64,000 bases of DNA from Stenotrophomonas sp. UBA2629 (GTDB taxonomy: Bacteria; Pseudomonadota; Gammaproteobacteria; Xanthomonadales; Xanthomonadaceae): assembly GCA_002359895.1 (NCBI GenBank), contig DEOB01000011.1:125203-189202 (forward strand), written 5' to 3'. The notes under the pieces are model-generated. The model was not told where the DNA came from. It did no database searches and worked only from the letters and a program-made list of their open reading frames with translations. Made by a program: the position numbers and the translations under genes. Positions 16,659 through 25,662 of this stretch are shown one piece after another. The first letter of the stretch is position 1. Every line of letters starts with the position of its first letter.

Positions 16659-19624
16659 TTCACGTCCTCAACGTCCTTGTTTGGATCGTCCAACAGAACC
16701 TCGGCGTGCGTGCCCTCTGGTCCGTCGCCACATACTTCAGGTTCAACTTCATCGAAGTACTCATAGCTGTTCACCAGATCTTCGTGCTGCTGGTCACCGC
16801 TGTAGATATCAGTCACCTCATCAGGGAAATAGTTGTCTTCCATGTATTCGTTCTCAGCCTCGGCATATCGCTCCAACGCTTGGCGCGCATCTTCCGCCGA
16901 CGTCGGGACGAAACCGAAGATTGGATTCGGCGGCCGCTCGGGATACGCAAAAACCTCGCGCTGGTCATAGCCGAAGATCACCGCGCCCGGCCCTGGGGGA
17001 TTCTGCACAACAGCTTCCCCCTTCTCATCCAACCTGCCTTCCGCGCGCGTGCCGTTATCGAACAGCACCGTGAAAGGCGCTCCGACCACGGGCTTGAGAT
17101 CCTTATAGGTGTACTTGAGATCGAGATTCTTGGGCGTGAGGCCTACCGGCAAGGCGAGCAAAGCAGCCGCATCATTCCCACCCCCCAAAAACGGATGCTC
17201 ACTGGCCTTCACCGTGAACTGCCCTGGGCAGCGGAAGGTGATATCGCCGCCGTCCAGCGTGATGGAGCTGTTACCGGCCTGCAGCACCACTTTGGTTTGC
17301 GCCAGTACGTCGATGCGGTTGTCGGTGGCGGTGAGGGTGATGGATTTGTCGGCCAGCAGTTCCAGCTCGCCGTCGTGGGCTTGCAGGCTGACGGGGCCGT
17401 TGGCGGCGATTACCCGCAGTGGGCCGCTCTGCGTGAACAGTGATACCTGTTCGCCAGAGACGGTGGCGAGGGTCTGCCCGGCGCTGATGTGCAGATCCTG
17501 CTGCACAGTCATCTGCAGATGTTGGCCGGCATAGGCCACCGCGCTGGCGGGCGTTGTCCATGCGATGTGATGCGGTGATTCGGCCAGCAGCAGCGGTTTG
17601 GCGAAACGTTCTACCGGCTCTTCGCCGGGGTTGCGGCCATCATCTGGCTTGAAGGGCGATTGACCATTTACATCGCATTCGTAGCGGCCGTCCGCCTCCG
17701 GGTCGATGAGGTCACGCAACAGGCCGGTGCTTTGCCATGCCGACAGACCGGGCACCTGTTGTTGCTCCAGTACCTGCTGCATGTTTTCCAAGCTGCGCTC
17801 GGCCCCTTTGAGTTGGGCGACGACTTCGGCGTTGTCGAGCATGGTGGACGCAGCGCGGTATTGCAGGCTGGTGGACAGCAGCAAGCCCTGCCCCGCGTGC
17901 ACATTGCCCCAGCCTTGCGAGGCCAGCTCAAAGCCTTCGCCGCGTAATGCGCCGCGTGCGGTATTGCGATGTTCGATCAGATAGCCCAACTCCAGCCGGC
18001 TGTCGGCAAGCGAGCTGTGCAGGCGCATGCGCAGTTGGCCCGGCGTATCGTCCATCACCCATTGCTGGGTACCGCTGCCGTCGTGTGACTGCGTGTGCAG
18101 GCCACTGAGCACGCCGGGGTGTGCGGCGTTTTCATCAATCCCTCCGCCAAACGGCGGCGGCACGTCACTGTTGTAGAGTTGCCCGGTGATGCGCGGTTGG
18201 TCGATATCGCCGTGCAGAAACTCCACCAGCACTTCGCTGCCGATACGCGGCAGGAACGCCGTGCCCCAGTTGGGGCCGGCGACCCATTCGACCACCGACA
18301 CCCAACTGCCGCCGGTGTGATCGCCGGGCGCGTGCCCCGGATGGTTGTTGCCGGTGTCGGTCATGCCGCCGGGGTTGGGACGCGCTCCGCGCTGCCACGC
18401 AAACTGGATGCGCACTTGATGGTCGCGATTGGGCGTAAGCACCGCATCGGGAATACCCACCACCCGCGCGGTCTGCGGCCCGTGCACCAGCGGGCGATCC
18501 TGCGACAACGCACGCAGCGGCACGTCTACGCCGGTGGCCAGCAAACGGTTGCGATAGCTGCCGCGCTCCAGCGCGGTGTCACCGAGCAATTCGGCGATGC
18601 CGTGATCCAGGTTGTTGACGGCCGCATGCGACACCGCCAACAACTGGAAGGTTTGGCCTTCATGCTGCGGATGTTGGCTCAAGGTAAAGCGCGCACCGGC
18701 TGCCAACGTGCGCTCACTGCCCGCACCTGTGAACAGCAACTGCGGCACGGACAAGGCATCCAAACGTGCTTGTGCTTCGTCCTGCGCCCATTGGTTCTGC
18801 GCGAAGCGGCCAGCGCGCGGCTGCACATACACTTCCAACGCGGGCAGTTCGCCGGTGGCGTTGCTGCGCTGTGCAGCCACCGCGCGCACCTGCTCGCTAT
18901 GCCAACTGCCCACAGTGCTTGCGTTGGGCACGGCTTGTTGGCGCTCACTGAAGGCGGTGATGCCGTCGGAATCTTCGGTGGCATCGGCGCGATGAAAACG
19001 CAACGTGCCCAGCTCGGGCAGCTCCGCGCCCGGTGCGTAGATCACCAAAGTGTGCGCGGCCTCATCAGCCTGGGTCTGCTCGATGCGCCAGGCCAGGCCG
19101 GCCTCGGCCAACAGGCGCGTGACAAATGCCCAATCGGTTTCGCGGTACTGCGTGGTGATGGCGCGCACCGGCAGCGCATCTTGAACATCAAAGCGGAACA
19201 CCGCCTGCGGGTACTGCGCGAATATCTGCTCGCAGATGCTGCGTGTGTCACTGTCCTGGAAGATGAGTGCATTGCGGCGCAAACGCAGCAGCGCGGTCCA
19301 AGGTTCAAGTTGGAGCCGATAGCGGGCCAAGCCGCCATCACTACCAAGCTGGCTGGCCTGCGTGCACAGGCCATGCCATGACCGTTGCGTTCCATCGGCC
19401 AAACGCAGGCGCAAGGTCAGCGGTTGCTCCAGCCAAGGCTGCAGGTCAAGAAAGGCGTCGGTGGCAAGGCAATCAATCTGCAGGCAGGGGTTGCCGCAAA
19501 CGCTTTCTTCGCCTTCAAAACGTTCCACCACCAAGCCATCATCCGGGCCTTGAAGTTGGATCAAGCGGTGGTGATGCGAGGGCGTAGCCAGCGCTGCCAG
19601 CAGCGCGGAGCGTGGGATGTCCAT
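16655..19624 (-). CDS. vgrG: VgrG (TssI) T6SS tip protein with C-terminal extension
   Basis: A 989-residue protein. The ATG at 19624 is chosen because MDIPRSALLAAL begins the gp27-like domain. The extra 29 upstream residues do not look like VgrG. Domain order is a gp27-like base (about 1-370), the OB-fold gp5-like part (VRIQFAWQRGARPNPGG, WVSVVEWVAGPNWGTAFLPRIGSEVLVEF), the beta-prism with DUF2345 (to about 830), then a beta-rich extension (about 840-900, DLKPVVGAPFTVLFDNGTRAEG) and a very acidic tail. Its end overlaps the effector start (GTGA). The extension probably holds the effector. Base composition falls sharply in that last part, as in the two genes that follow. Confidence 0.95.
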   Translation of the reverse strand: MDIPRSALLAALATPSHHHRLIQLQGPDDGLVVERFEGEESVCGNPCLQIDCLATDAFLDLQPWLEQPLTLRLRLADGTQRSWHGLCTQASQLGSDGGLARYRLQLEPWTALLRLRRNALIFQDSDTRSICEQIFAQYPQAVFRFDVQDALPVRAITTQYRETDWAFVTRLLAEAGLAWRIEQTQADEAAHTLVIYAPGAELPELGTLRFHRADATEDSDGITAFSERQQAVPNASTVGSWHSEQVRAVAAQRSNATGELPALEVYVQPRAGRFAQNQWAQDEAQARLDALSVPQLLFTGAGSERTLAAGARFTLSQHPQHEGQTFQLLAVSHAAVNNLDHGIAELLGDTALERGSYRNRLLATGVDVPLRALSQDRPLVHGPQTARVVGIPDAVLTPNRDHQVRIQFAWQRGARPNPGGMTDTGNNHPGHAPGDHTGGSWVSVVEWVAGPNWGTAFLPRIGSEVLVEFLHGDIDQPRITGQLYNSDVPPPFGGGIDENAAHPGVLSGLHTQSHDGSGTQQWVMDDTPGQLRMRLHSSLADSRLELGYLIEHRNTARGALRGEGFELASQGWGNVHAGQGLLLSTSLQYRAASTMLDNAEVVAQLKGAERSLENMQQVLEQQQVPGLSAWQSTGLLRDLIDPEADGRYECDVNGQSPFKPDDGRNPGEEPVERFAKPLLLAESPHHIAWTTPASAVAYAGQHLQMTVQQDLHISAGQTLATVSGEQVSLFTQSGPLRVIAANGPVSLQAHDGELELLADKSITLTATDNRIDVLAQTKVVLQAGNSSITLDGGDITFRCPGQFTVKASEHPFLGGGNDAAALLALPVGLTPKNLDLKYTYKDLKPVVGAPFTVLFDNGTRAEGRLDEKGEAVVQNPPGPGAVIFGYDQREVFAYPERPPNPIFGFVPTSAEDARQALERYAEAENEYMEDNYFPDEVTDIYSGDQQHEDLVNSYEYFDEVEPEVCGDGPEGTHAEVLLDDPNKDVEDVK

Positions 19625-20135
19625 ATCGACAGGCTCTGTGGGAAGTTGGTGCCTACAGGACGTGTCCGAGAGCCGCATCTGATCGGCCGGTAAATAAGCA
19701 ACAACGTGCATTGCAAGGCCGGCCGGATTATGGCCCCCATGAAAATGCTTGGGGTGGCGGCAGCGGCTTTACGCCATTCCCACTGGCGCGGCGCCATTTG
19801 TAATGGGACCAGTGAAGAAATGCCTGAAGTATTCAGGGTTCACGCAGTCCTAGAAAACACCACCTGCACTGGGAGTGCTGAAGCCGACTGTATGGGTGTG
19901 CGGTACACATTGGGCGACAACTGTACCCACCTTCTTCTTTCGCTGAGCCGCTTCGAGTGCCGCGCAGCCACAACGCTGAAACACCTCTCAACCCATAGCC
20001 CCCAATTCCCCGACCCTCTCGGCTCGGTCACATCCGCGCGCCGGGCACGTCCTATGACCTAGTGACTTCCGGCGCATTGCCCGCCCTGGGTATGACCGGA
20101 ATGATGCGTCCATCATCCAAGGAGAGGTCTTGTCC
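19625..20135. other. Long non-coding gap upstream of vgrG
   Basis: This 511-base stretch between the divergent vgrG and ABC ATPase genes holds no convincing gene. The open frames in it have no ribosome-binding site, no family likeness and no typical codon use. A short inverted repeat (CCCACTGG near 19780 with CCAGTG near 19809) is present. It must contain the promoters of both flanking units and is much longer than most gaps here. Confidence 0.4.
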
Positions 20136-21029
20136 ATGTTGCAGATCCGTGGCTTGTCGAAAACCTACGCCAATGGCGTACATGCGCTGAAAAACGTCGA
20201 CTTGGACATCCCGCGCGGCATGTTTGGCCTGCTGGGCCCCAATGGCGCCGGCAAATCCTCGCTGATGCGCACGCTGGCCACGCTGCAGGAAGCCGACGCA
20301 GGAAGCGCCATGCTGACCACCGCCGATGGCGCGAGTATCGACATCCTCCGCGACAAGGACGCGCTGCGCCGCAAACTCGGCTATCTGCCGCAGGATTTTG
20401 GCGTGTACCCCAAGGTGAGCGCGCTGGACCTGCTTGACCACTTCGCCGTGCTCAAAGGCCTCACCGCGCGCAAGCAGCGCAAGGAGGTGGTTGAAGGGCT
20501 GCTGCAACAGGTGAACCTGTGGGATGCGCGCAAGCGCAAGCTCGGCACGTATTCCGGCGGCATGCGCCAGCGCTTCGGCATTGCCCAGGCCCTGTTGGGC
20601 AACCCGCAGCTGGTGATCGTGGATGAGCCCACCGCCGGCTTGGACCCGGAGGAACGTAACCGCTTCCTCAACCTGCTGGCAGAAATCGGCGAGAACGTGG
20701 CGGTCATCCTGTCCACCCACATCGTCGAAGATGTGACCGACCTGTGCCCGAGCATGGCCATCATGAACAAGGGACAGGTGCTGTTGACCGGACGTCCCGC
20801 CGATGCGATTGCTGCATTGCAGGCGCAGGTGTGGCGCAAGCAGGTGACCAAGGCTGCGCTGCCGGAATACGACGCGCGCTTCACCCTGCTGTCCACGCGT
20901 CTGATGGGCGGGCATCCGGTGATCCATGTGTTCAGCCCGTCGTGCCCGGAACCGGGCTTCGAGCCGGTGGAGCCGGGGCTGGAAGATGTCTATTTCCAGC
21001 GCCTGCGTCAGCAAGCGCAAGCGGCCTGA
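20136..21029 (+). CDS. ABC transporter ATP-binding protein
   Basis: A 297-residue nucleotide-binding subunit. All ABC motifs are intact: Walker A GPNGAGKS, Q-loop LPQDF, signature YSGGMRQR, Walker B VIVDEPT and H-loop STH. The ATG at 20136 has GGAGAG nine bases upstream, while the TTG at 20130 is too close to it. The C-terminal extension of about 80 residues is usual in the CcmA-like group that pairs with ABC-2 permeases. It is followed after 12 bases by the gene for a giant permease/aminopeptidase fusion, with which it should form one transporter. Substrate is unknown. Confidence 0.92.
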   Translation: MLQIRGLSKTYANGVHALKNVDLDIPRGMFGLLGPNGAGKSSLMRTLATLQEADAGSAMLTTADGASIDILRDKDALRRKLGYLPQDFGVYPKVSALDLLDHFAVLKGLTARKQRKEVVEGLLQQVNLWDARKRKLGTYSGGMRQRFGIAQALLGNPQLVIVDEPTAGLDPEERNRFLNLLAEIGENVAVILSTHIVEDVTDLCPSMAIMNKGQVLLTGRPADAIAALQAQVWRKQVTKAALPEYDARFTLLSTRLMGGHPVIHVFSPSCPEPGFEPVEPGLEDVYFQRLRQQAQAA

Positions 21030-21041
21030 CGGAGACTCCCC

Positions 21042-24000
21042 ATGACCTTCGCCTTCCTGCGCTTCGAGCTGCGTGAGCAGCTGCGTTCTCCCCTGCTGTG
21101 GCTGTTGGCGGTGCTGTTTGCGCTGCTGGCCTTCGGTGCGGCTTCCAGTGATGCCGTCCAGATCGGCGGCAGCATCGGCAATGTGCACCGCAATGCACCG
21201 TCGGTGCTGGCCACCTTCATGACCTCCTTCACCCTGCTTGGTTTGCTGGTGGTCACCCTGTTTGTCAGCAATGCCCTGCTACGTGACTTTGAACTGGGCA
21301 CGGCCGAGCTGGTGTTCTCCAGCCCCATCAAACGCCGCGATTATCTGTTGGGCCGCCTCGGCGCAGCGCTGCTGGCCAGCCTGCTGATGTACGTCATCGT
21401 CGCCATTGGCCTGTTCGTCGCCCAGTTCATGCCGTGGATCGACAGCGCCCGGCTTGGCCCGGTGTCGCTGCGCCCGTACCTGTGGTCGTTCGCGTTCATG
21501 GTGTTTCCGAACGTGCTGTTCACCACTGCCCTGCTGGCGGTGCTGGCGGTCACCACCCGCAGCATCCTGTGGGTGTATATCGGCGTCATCGTGTTCTTTG
21601 TGTTGTACGGCGTCAGCCGCGCCATTCTGGCCGATATCGACAATCAACATCTTTCCTCGCTACTCGACCCACTCGGCATGCGTGCGATGGCACAGGCCAT
21701 GCGCTACTGGTCGGCCGAAGAACGCAACACCGGGCTTCCCGCCTTCACCGGTTATCTGCTGCAGAACCGCCTGCTGTGGCTTGCGGTCACCGGCGCATTG
21801 TTCGCTGCCACGTTTGCGTTGTTCCGTACCGAGCGCAGCGGCACCGGCCGCAGCCGTCGCAAGCAGAAGGCGGTTGCTGCCAGCAGCGACACCCCGCGCT
21901 CCACTATCGTTGCGCCCAAGATCACGCCCACGTTCAACATCGCTACCGGCTGGAAGCAGCTGCTGCGCCAGGTGGGCTTTGATGCGCTGGGGGTGTTCCG
22001 CAGCGCGCCGTTCCTGGTGCTGCTGGTGCTGGGCATGGCCAACTTCATCCCCAGCGCCTTGTTCCGTAAAACCATGTACGGCACGCCCAGCTGGCCGGTG
22101 ACCTCGCAGATGCTGGAGGCGCTGCAGGGCAGTTTCAGTTTCCTGCTGATCATCATCGTGCTGTTCTACGCGGGAGAGCTGGTGTGGCGCGAACGCAGCG
22201 CGCGCATTGCCGGCATCAACGATGCCATGCCGGTTCCGAACTGGGTGCCGTTGCTGGGCAAGTTCCTCACGCTGGTCGCTGTAGTTGCGGCGTTCCAGGC
22301 CGTGGGTGGGCTTACCGCCATCGCCATCCAGTTGAGCAAAGGCTACACGCAGATTGAGCCGCTGCTGTATCTCAAGACGCTGTCGTTGGATTCGGTGGTC
22401 TACATCCTGATGGGCGGCATGGCCTTGGTGTTGCAGGTGCTGAGCAACAACAAGTTCCTCGGCTATGCGCTGCTGATTGTGATGTTGATCGGGCAGTCGG
22501 TGCTGGGCATGCTCGACTACACCCAGAACCTGTACAACTTCGGCAGCTGGCCAATTGCGCCGTATTCGGACATGAATGGTTACGGCCATTTCCTCACCGG
22601 CCAGTTGGCGTTCCAAGGCTACTGGGCACTGTTCCTGCTGGTGCTGCTGTTGCTGTGTGCAGCCTTGTGGGTTCGCGGCGTGGATGCGGGCTGGCGCCAG
22701 CGCCTGCGCCTGGCCCGCCAACGCCTGAGCGGAAAACTGGGGGCAGCATTGGCGGTGTCGACAGTCGCCTTCATCGCCTGCGCTGGCTGGTTGTATTGGA
22801 GCACCAACATCCGCAACGAGTTCGTTTCCCCGGACCAGTCCCTCGACCGTCAGGCCCGCTACGAGCGTGAGTACCGCAAGTACAAGGATCTGCCGCAGCC
22901 GCGCATCACCGCCATCGACAACAACGTGGACCTGCACCCGGAAACCCAATCCGTGAAGATTGATGGTCGGTACCACGTGCGCAATACACATGCGGTGGCC
23001 ATCCCCGCCCTGCACGTGATGATGGGCGACGACCTCACCCTGACCGACATCGACATGGGCGGCGCCAAGCTGACCACGCACGATGAAGACATTGGCTACC
23101 GCATCTACACCTTGGACACGCCGCTGCAGCCGGGGGAGGAGCGCGACATCCGCTTCACCGTGGACATCCACCCCAACGGCATCACCGCCGACCAAGCGCA
23201 GAGCCAGATCGTCGACAACGGCAGCTTCTTCAACAGCCGCATGCTCCCGGCGTTCGGCTACGACAGCGGTTACGAAATCAGCGACCGCAACGAGCGCCGC
23301 AAGCGTGACCTGGGCGAGCCCACGCGCATGCCCAAGCTGGAGGACGAGGCTGCGCGTGCCAACACTTATATCTCCAACGATTCGGATTGGCTGGATTTCC
23401 GCACCACCATCTGCACCGCGCCGGACCAGATTGCCTTGGCACCGGGCTATCTGCAGAAGGAGTTCGAACGCGAGGGACGCCGTTGTTTCAGCTACGCGAT
23501 GGACCGGCCGATGCTGAACTTCTACGCCTATCTGTCGGCACGCTGGGCAGTGAAAAAGGCCGTGTACAAGGACATCCCGATCGAGATCTATTACGACCCG
23601 AAGCACCCGTACAACGTGGACCGGATGATCGAGGGCGTGCAGAAATCATTGGCCTATTACGAAGCCAACTTCAGCCCGTATCAGCACAAGCAGTTTCGCA
23701 TCATCGAATTTCCCCGCTATGCAGGCTCATTCGCACAAGCATTTGCCAACACCATTCCATACTCGGAGTCAGTTGGCTTCATTGCAGACCTGCGCAACCC
23801 TGCGGATGTCGACTATGTCTTCTACATCACAGCTCATGAAGCTGCGCATCAATGGTGGGCACATCAAGTCATTAGTGCCAACGTACAAGGGGCCACCATG
23901 GTCACCGAATCCTTGGCTCAATATTCGGCACTGATGGTAATGGAGAAAGAATACGGCCGAGCACACATGCGTCAGTTTCTGAAAGACGAGCTTGACCGTT

Positions 24001-24623
24001 ATTTATCTGGGCGCGGCGGGGAAGATGTGGAAGAACAACCCCTGTATCGCAACGAAAATCAACAGTACATCCACTATCAAAAAGCTTCTTTGGCGTTCTA
24101 TCGCCTGCGCGAAGAGATGGGCGAAGAAGCACTTAACCGTGCATTGAGCCGGTTCATCCAGGCCAAGGCCTTCCAGCAACCGCCGTACACCACCTCGGCG
24201 GAACTGCTGGATTTCATCCGCGCCGAAGCCAAGCCCGAACAGCAGGCCTTGATCACCGACCTGTTCGAGAAAATCAGCTTCTACGACAACCGCGTAGTGG
24301 AAGCGACAGCCAAGAAACGTGCAGATGGCCGGTATGACGTCACCCTGCAACTGCACGCCGACAAGCGCTACGCCGACGGCATGGGCAAGGAAACCGCCGG
24401 CTCGCTGGACGACTGGATCGAAGTGGGCGTGTTCGCCAAGGGCCCGTCAGGTGAGGAGCGTGACGAAAAGGTGCTGTATCTCCAGCGTCACCACATCACT
24501 GGACCCTCACCCACGCTCACCGTGACCGTTGACGCGCTGCCCAGCGAGGTCGGTTTCGATCCGTACAACAAGCTGATCGACCGGGTTTCGGCAGACAACC
24601 GGAAGCGGGTGACAGTGCAGTAA
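21042..24623 (+). CDS. ABC-2 permease fused to M1 family aminopeptidase
   Basis: A 1193-residue fusion protein. The N-terminal 590 residues hold two sets of transmembrane helices of ABC-2 permease type (first set about 15-260, second about 325-590). A periplasmic M1 metallopeptidase-like region follows: zinc motif H932-E-A-A-H936, and TES about 20 residues on supplies the likely third ligand. GGAG precedes the ATG. Such fusions next to an ABC ATPase are known in Xanthomonadaceae and Bacteroidetes, but the substrate is not. The arrangement suggests export or membrane processing of peptides. About 400 bases around the zinc site (23690-24090) use noticeably more AT-ending codons than the rest of the gene. 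Confidence 0.9.
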   Translation: MTFAFLRFELREQLRSPLLWLLAVLFALLAFGAASSDAVQIGGSIGNVHRNAPSVLATFMTSFTLLGLLVVTLFVSNALLRDFELGTAELVFSSPIKRRDYLLGRLGAALLASLLMYVIVAIGLFVAQFMPWIDSARLGPVSLRPYLWSFAFMVFPNVLFTTALLAVLAVTTRSILWVYIGVIVFFVLYGVSRAILADIDNQHLSSLLDPLGMRAMAQAMRYWSAEERNTGLPAFTGYLLQNRLLWLAVTGALFAATFALFRTERSGTGRSRRKQKAVAASSDTPRSTIVAPKITPTFNIATGWKQLLRQVGFDALGVFRSAPFLVLLVLGMANFIPSALFRKTMYGTPSWPVTSQMLEALQGSFSFLLIIIVLFYAGELVWRERSARIAGINDAMPVPNWVPLLGKFLTLVAVVAAFQAVGGLTAIAIQLSKGYTQIEPLLYLKTLSLDSVVYILMGGMALVLQVLSNNKFLGYALLIVMLIGQSVLGMLDYTQNLYNFGSWPIAPYSDMNGYGHFLTGQLAFQGYWALFLLVLLLLCAALWVRGVDAGWRQRLRLARQRLSGKLGAALAVSTVAFIACAGWLYWSTNIRNEFVSPDQSLDRQARYEREYRKYKDLPQPRITAIDNNVDLHPETQSVKIDGRYHVRNTHAVAIPALHVMMGDDLTLTDIDMGGAKLTTHDEDIGYRIYTLDTPLQPGEERDIRFTVDIHPNGITADQAQSQIVDNGSFFNSRMLPAFGYDSGYEISDRNERRKRDLGEPTRMPKLEDEAARANTYISNDSDWLDFRTTICTAPDQIALAPGYLQKEFEREGRRCFSYAMDRPMLNFYAYLSARWAVKKAVYKDIPIEIYYDPKHPYNVDRMIEGVQKSLAYYEANFSPYQHKQFRIIEFPRYAGSFAQAFANTIPYSESVGFIADLRNPADVDYVFYITAHEAAHQWWAHQVISANVQGATMVTESLAQYSALMVMEKEYGRAHMRQFLKDELDRYLSGRGGEDVEEQPLYRNENQQYIHYQKASLAFYRLREEMGEEALNRALSRFIQAKAFQQPPYTTSAELLDFIRAEAKPEQQALITDLFEKISFYDNRVVEATAKKRADGRYDVTLQLHADKRYADGMGKETAGSLDDWIEVGVFAKGPSGEERDEKVLYLQRHHITGPSPTLTVTVDALPSEVGFDPYNKLIDRVSADNRKRVTVQ

Positions 24624-24657
24624 GCAAGGCTGCAGCGCCCCAAGCCCGTGCTCAAAG

Positions 24658-24695
24658 CCCCTCTCCCATTTTTGGGAGAGGGGTTGGGGTGAGGG
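24658..24695. repeat. Hairpin repeat, family I
   Basis: CCCTCTCCC and GGGAGAGGGG form a stem around a T-rich loop, followed by TTGGGGTGAGGG. Related copies in the opposite orientation lie at 39688 and 42747. It sits 34 bases after the permease/aminopeptidase stop codon and may also end that transcript. Confidence 0.8.
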
Positions 24696-24700
24696 CTGCT

Positions 24701-24730
24701 CTTGATCTTGATCTTGATCTTGATCTTGCT
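24701..24730. repeat. Tandem hexamer CTTGAT x4 plus a variant copy
   Basis: Four perfect CTTGAT units are followed by CTTGCT. They lie between two hairpin repeats in the 435-base gap (24624-25058), which holds no gene. That gap also contains a perfect 7-bp inverted repeat GTGAACC-ATC-GGTTCAC at 24874-24890. Confidence 0.85.
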
Positions 24731-24777
24731 ATTGCTACTGCTTCGATAAGCAACAGCCCAGAAAAAGCCCCAAAGCT

Positions 24778-24833
24778 CCCTCATCCGCCCCTGCGGGGCC
24801 CCTTCTCCCGCAAGCGGGAGAAGAGAGTACGCC
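24778..24833. repeat. Hairpin repeat, family II
   Basis: The element begins CCCTCATCCGCCCC, contains the small palindrome GCCCCTGCGGGGC, and ends in a CTTCTCCCGC/GCGGGAGAAG stem. An inverted copy lies at 39755-39802. Confidence 0.8.
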
Positions 24834-25058
24834 AGCACCTTGCAACACGCTCGCAGTGCAGTCGCAGCATCTGGTGAACCATCGGTTCACGGCACGTTGA
24901 ACGCCCTCGCGCAGGGGCCGGGGCGCGGGGGTTGGGATGAGGACTGCACTTGAGCCCGCACTCTGCTGCAGTGCGGATTCCGTACGGCGTCGAATGGCGT
25001 TACATTCGGCACCGTACCGGCCACTGCCGGAAACCGAAACACACCCTGGAGGGGATTC

Positions 25059-25505
25059 ATGCGCACCACGATCAAAACCCTGTTGTTGGCCCTGCCGCTG
25101 ATGGTTGCCGGGTTCTCCGCCAGTGCCTCGGACAGCGCCGCTGGCCGCTGGAAGACCATTGATGACGAAACCGGCCGGGTGAAATCCATTGTTGAAATCA
25201 CCCAGGCCACGAATGGCACCCTCACCGGCCGCGTGCTGCAGGTGCTGCAGTCCGCCCAGGGCCCTAACCCGGTCTGCGACAAGTGCGACGGTGCCAACAA
25301 GGGCAAGCCCATCCAAGGCATGACCATCCTTTGGAACCTGCGCCCGGACGGCACCAACAAATGGGCCAGCGGCACCATTCTCGATCCGGCCAAGGGCAAG
25401 ACCTACAACTCCAAGGTCGCGTTGATCGAAAACGGCCGCAAGCTGGAAGTTTCCGGCTGCATTGCCTTCATCTGCCGCTCGCAGACCTGGCTGCGCGACC
25501 AGTAA
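25059..25505 (+). CDS. DUF2147 family periplasmic protein
   Basis: A 148-residue protein with a signal peptide (MRTTIKTLLLALPLMVAGFSASA) and a beta-barrel-like mature part. It shows the DUF2147 pattern: GRWKTIDDETGRVKSIVEI, a CDKCDG cysteine pair, PIQGMTILWNL, GTILDPAKGKTYNSKV and LEVSGCIAFICRSQTW. The family is lipocalin-like and of unknown ligand. TGGAGGGG precedes the ATG. It is a single gene with its own terminator at 25597. Confidence 0.88.
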   Translation: MRTTIKTLLLALPLMVAGFSASASDSAAGRWKTIDDETGRVKSIVEITQATNGTLTGRVLQVLQSAQGPNPVCDKCDGANKGKPIQGMTILWNLRPDGTNKWASGTILDPAKGKTYNSKVALIENGRKLEVSGCIAFICRSQTWLRDQ

Positions 25506-25596
25506 GCCCCTGAAGGCCGTACCTGCGCCCTGCCCGCGCGCCGGACAGGGCCTGAGCCTGCGGCCAGCCGGCACCCGGATTCGATGAGTGCCCCAA

Positions 25597-25626
25597 GCAG
25601 CCCCGGCCTACCGGGGCTGCTTGTTT
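25597..25626 (+). terminator. Rho-independent terminator after the DUF2147 gene
   Basis: A perfect 10-bp stem, GCAGCCCCGG and CCGGGGCTGC, with a four-base loop is followed directly by TTGTTTT. Confidence 0.85.
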
Positions 25627-25662
25627 TCCGCCGTGCGATAATCCCGCGTTCCCTCGCTGCAA

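Noticed and set aside
19706..20062. A 118-codon plus-strand open frame in the vgrG/ABC gap
   Set aside because: Starts with a rare codon, lacks a ribosome-binding site, and its sequence is unlike any protein I know. Codon positions show no coding bias.
21660..23606. A 648-codon open frame on the minus strand opposite the permease/aminopeptidase gene
   Set aside because: It is a shadow of the real gene: high GC keeps the opposite frame open. It has no family likeness and its composition mirrors the plus-strand codon pattern.
24658..24833. CRISPR array
   Set aside because: The repeats here are hairpins of different types and a six-base tandem run. There is no series of equal repeats with unique spacers and no cas gene.
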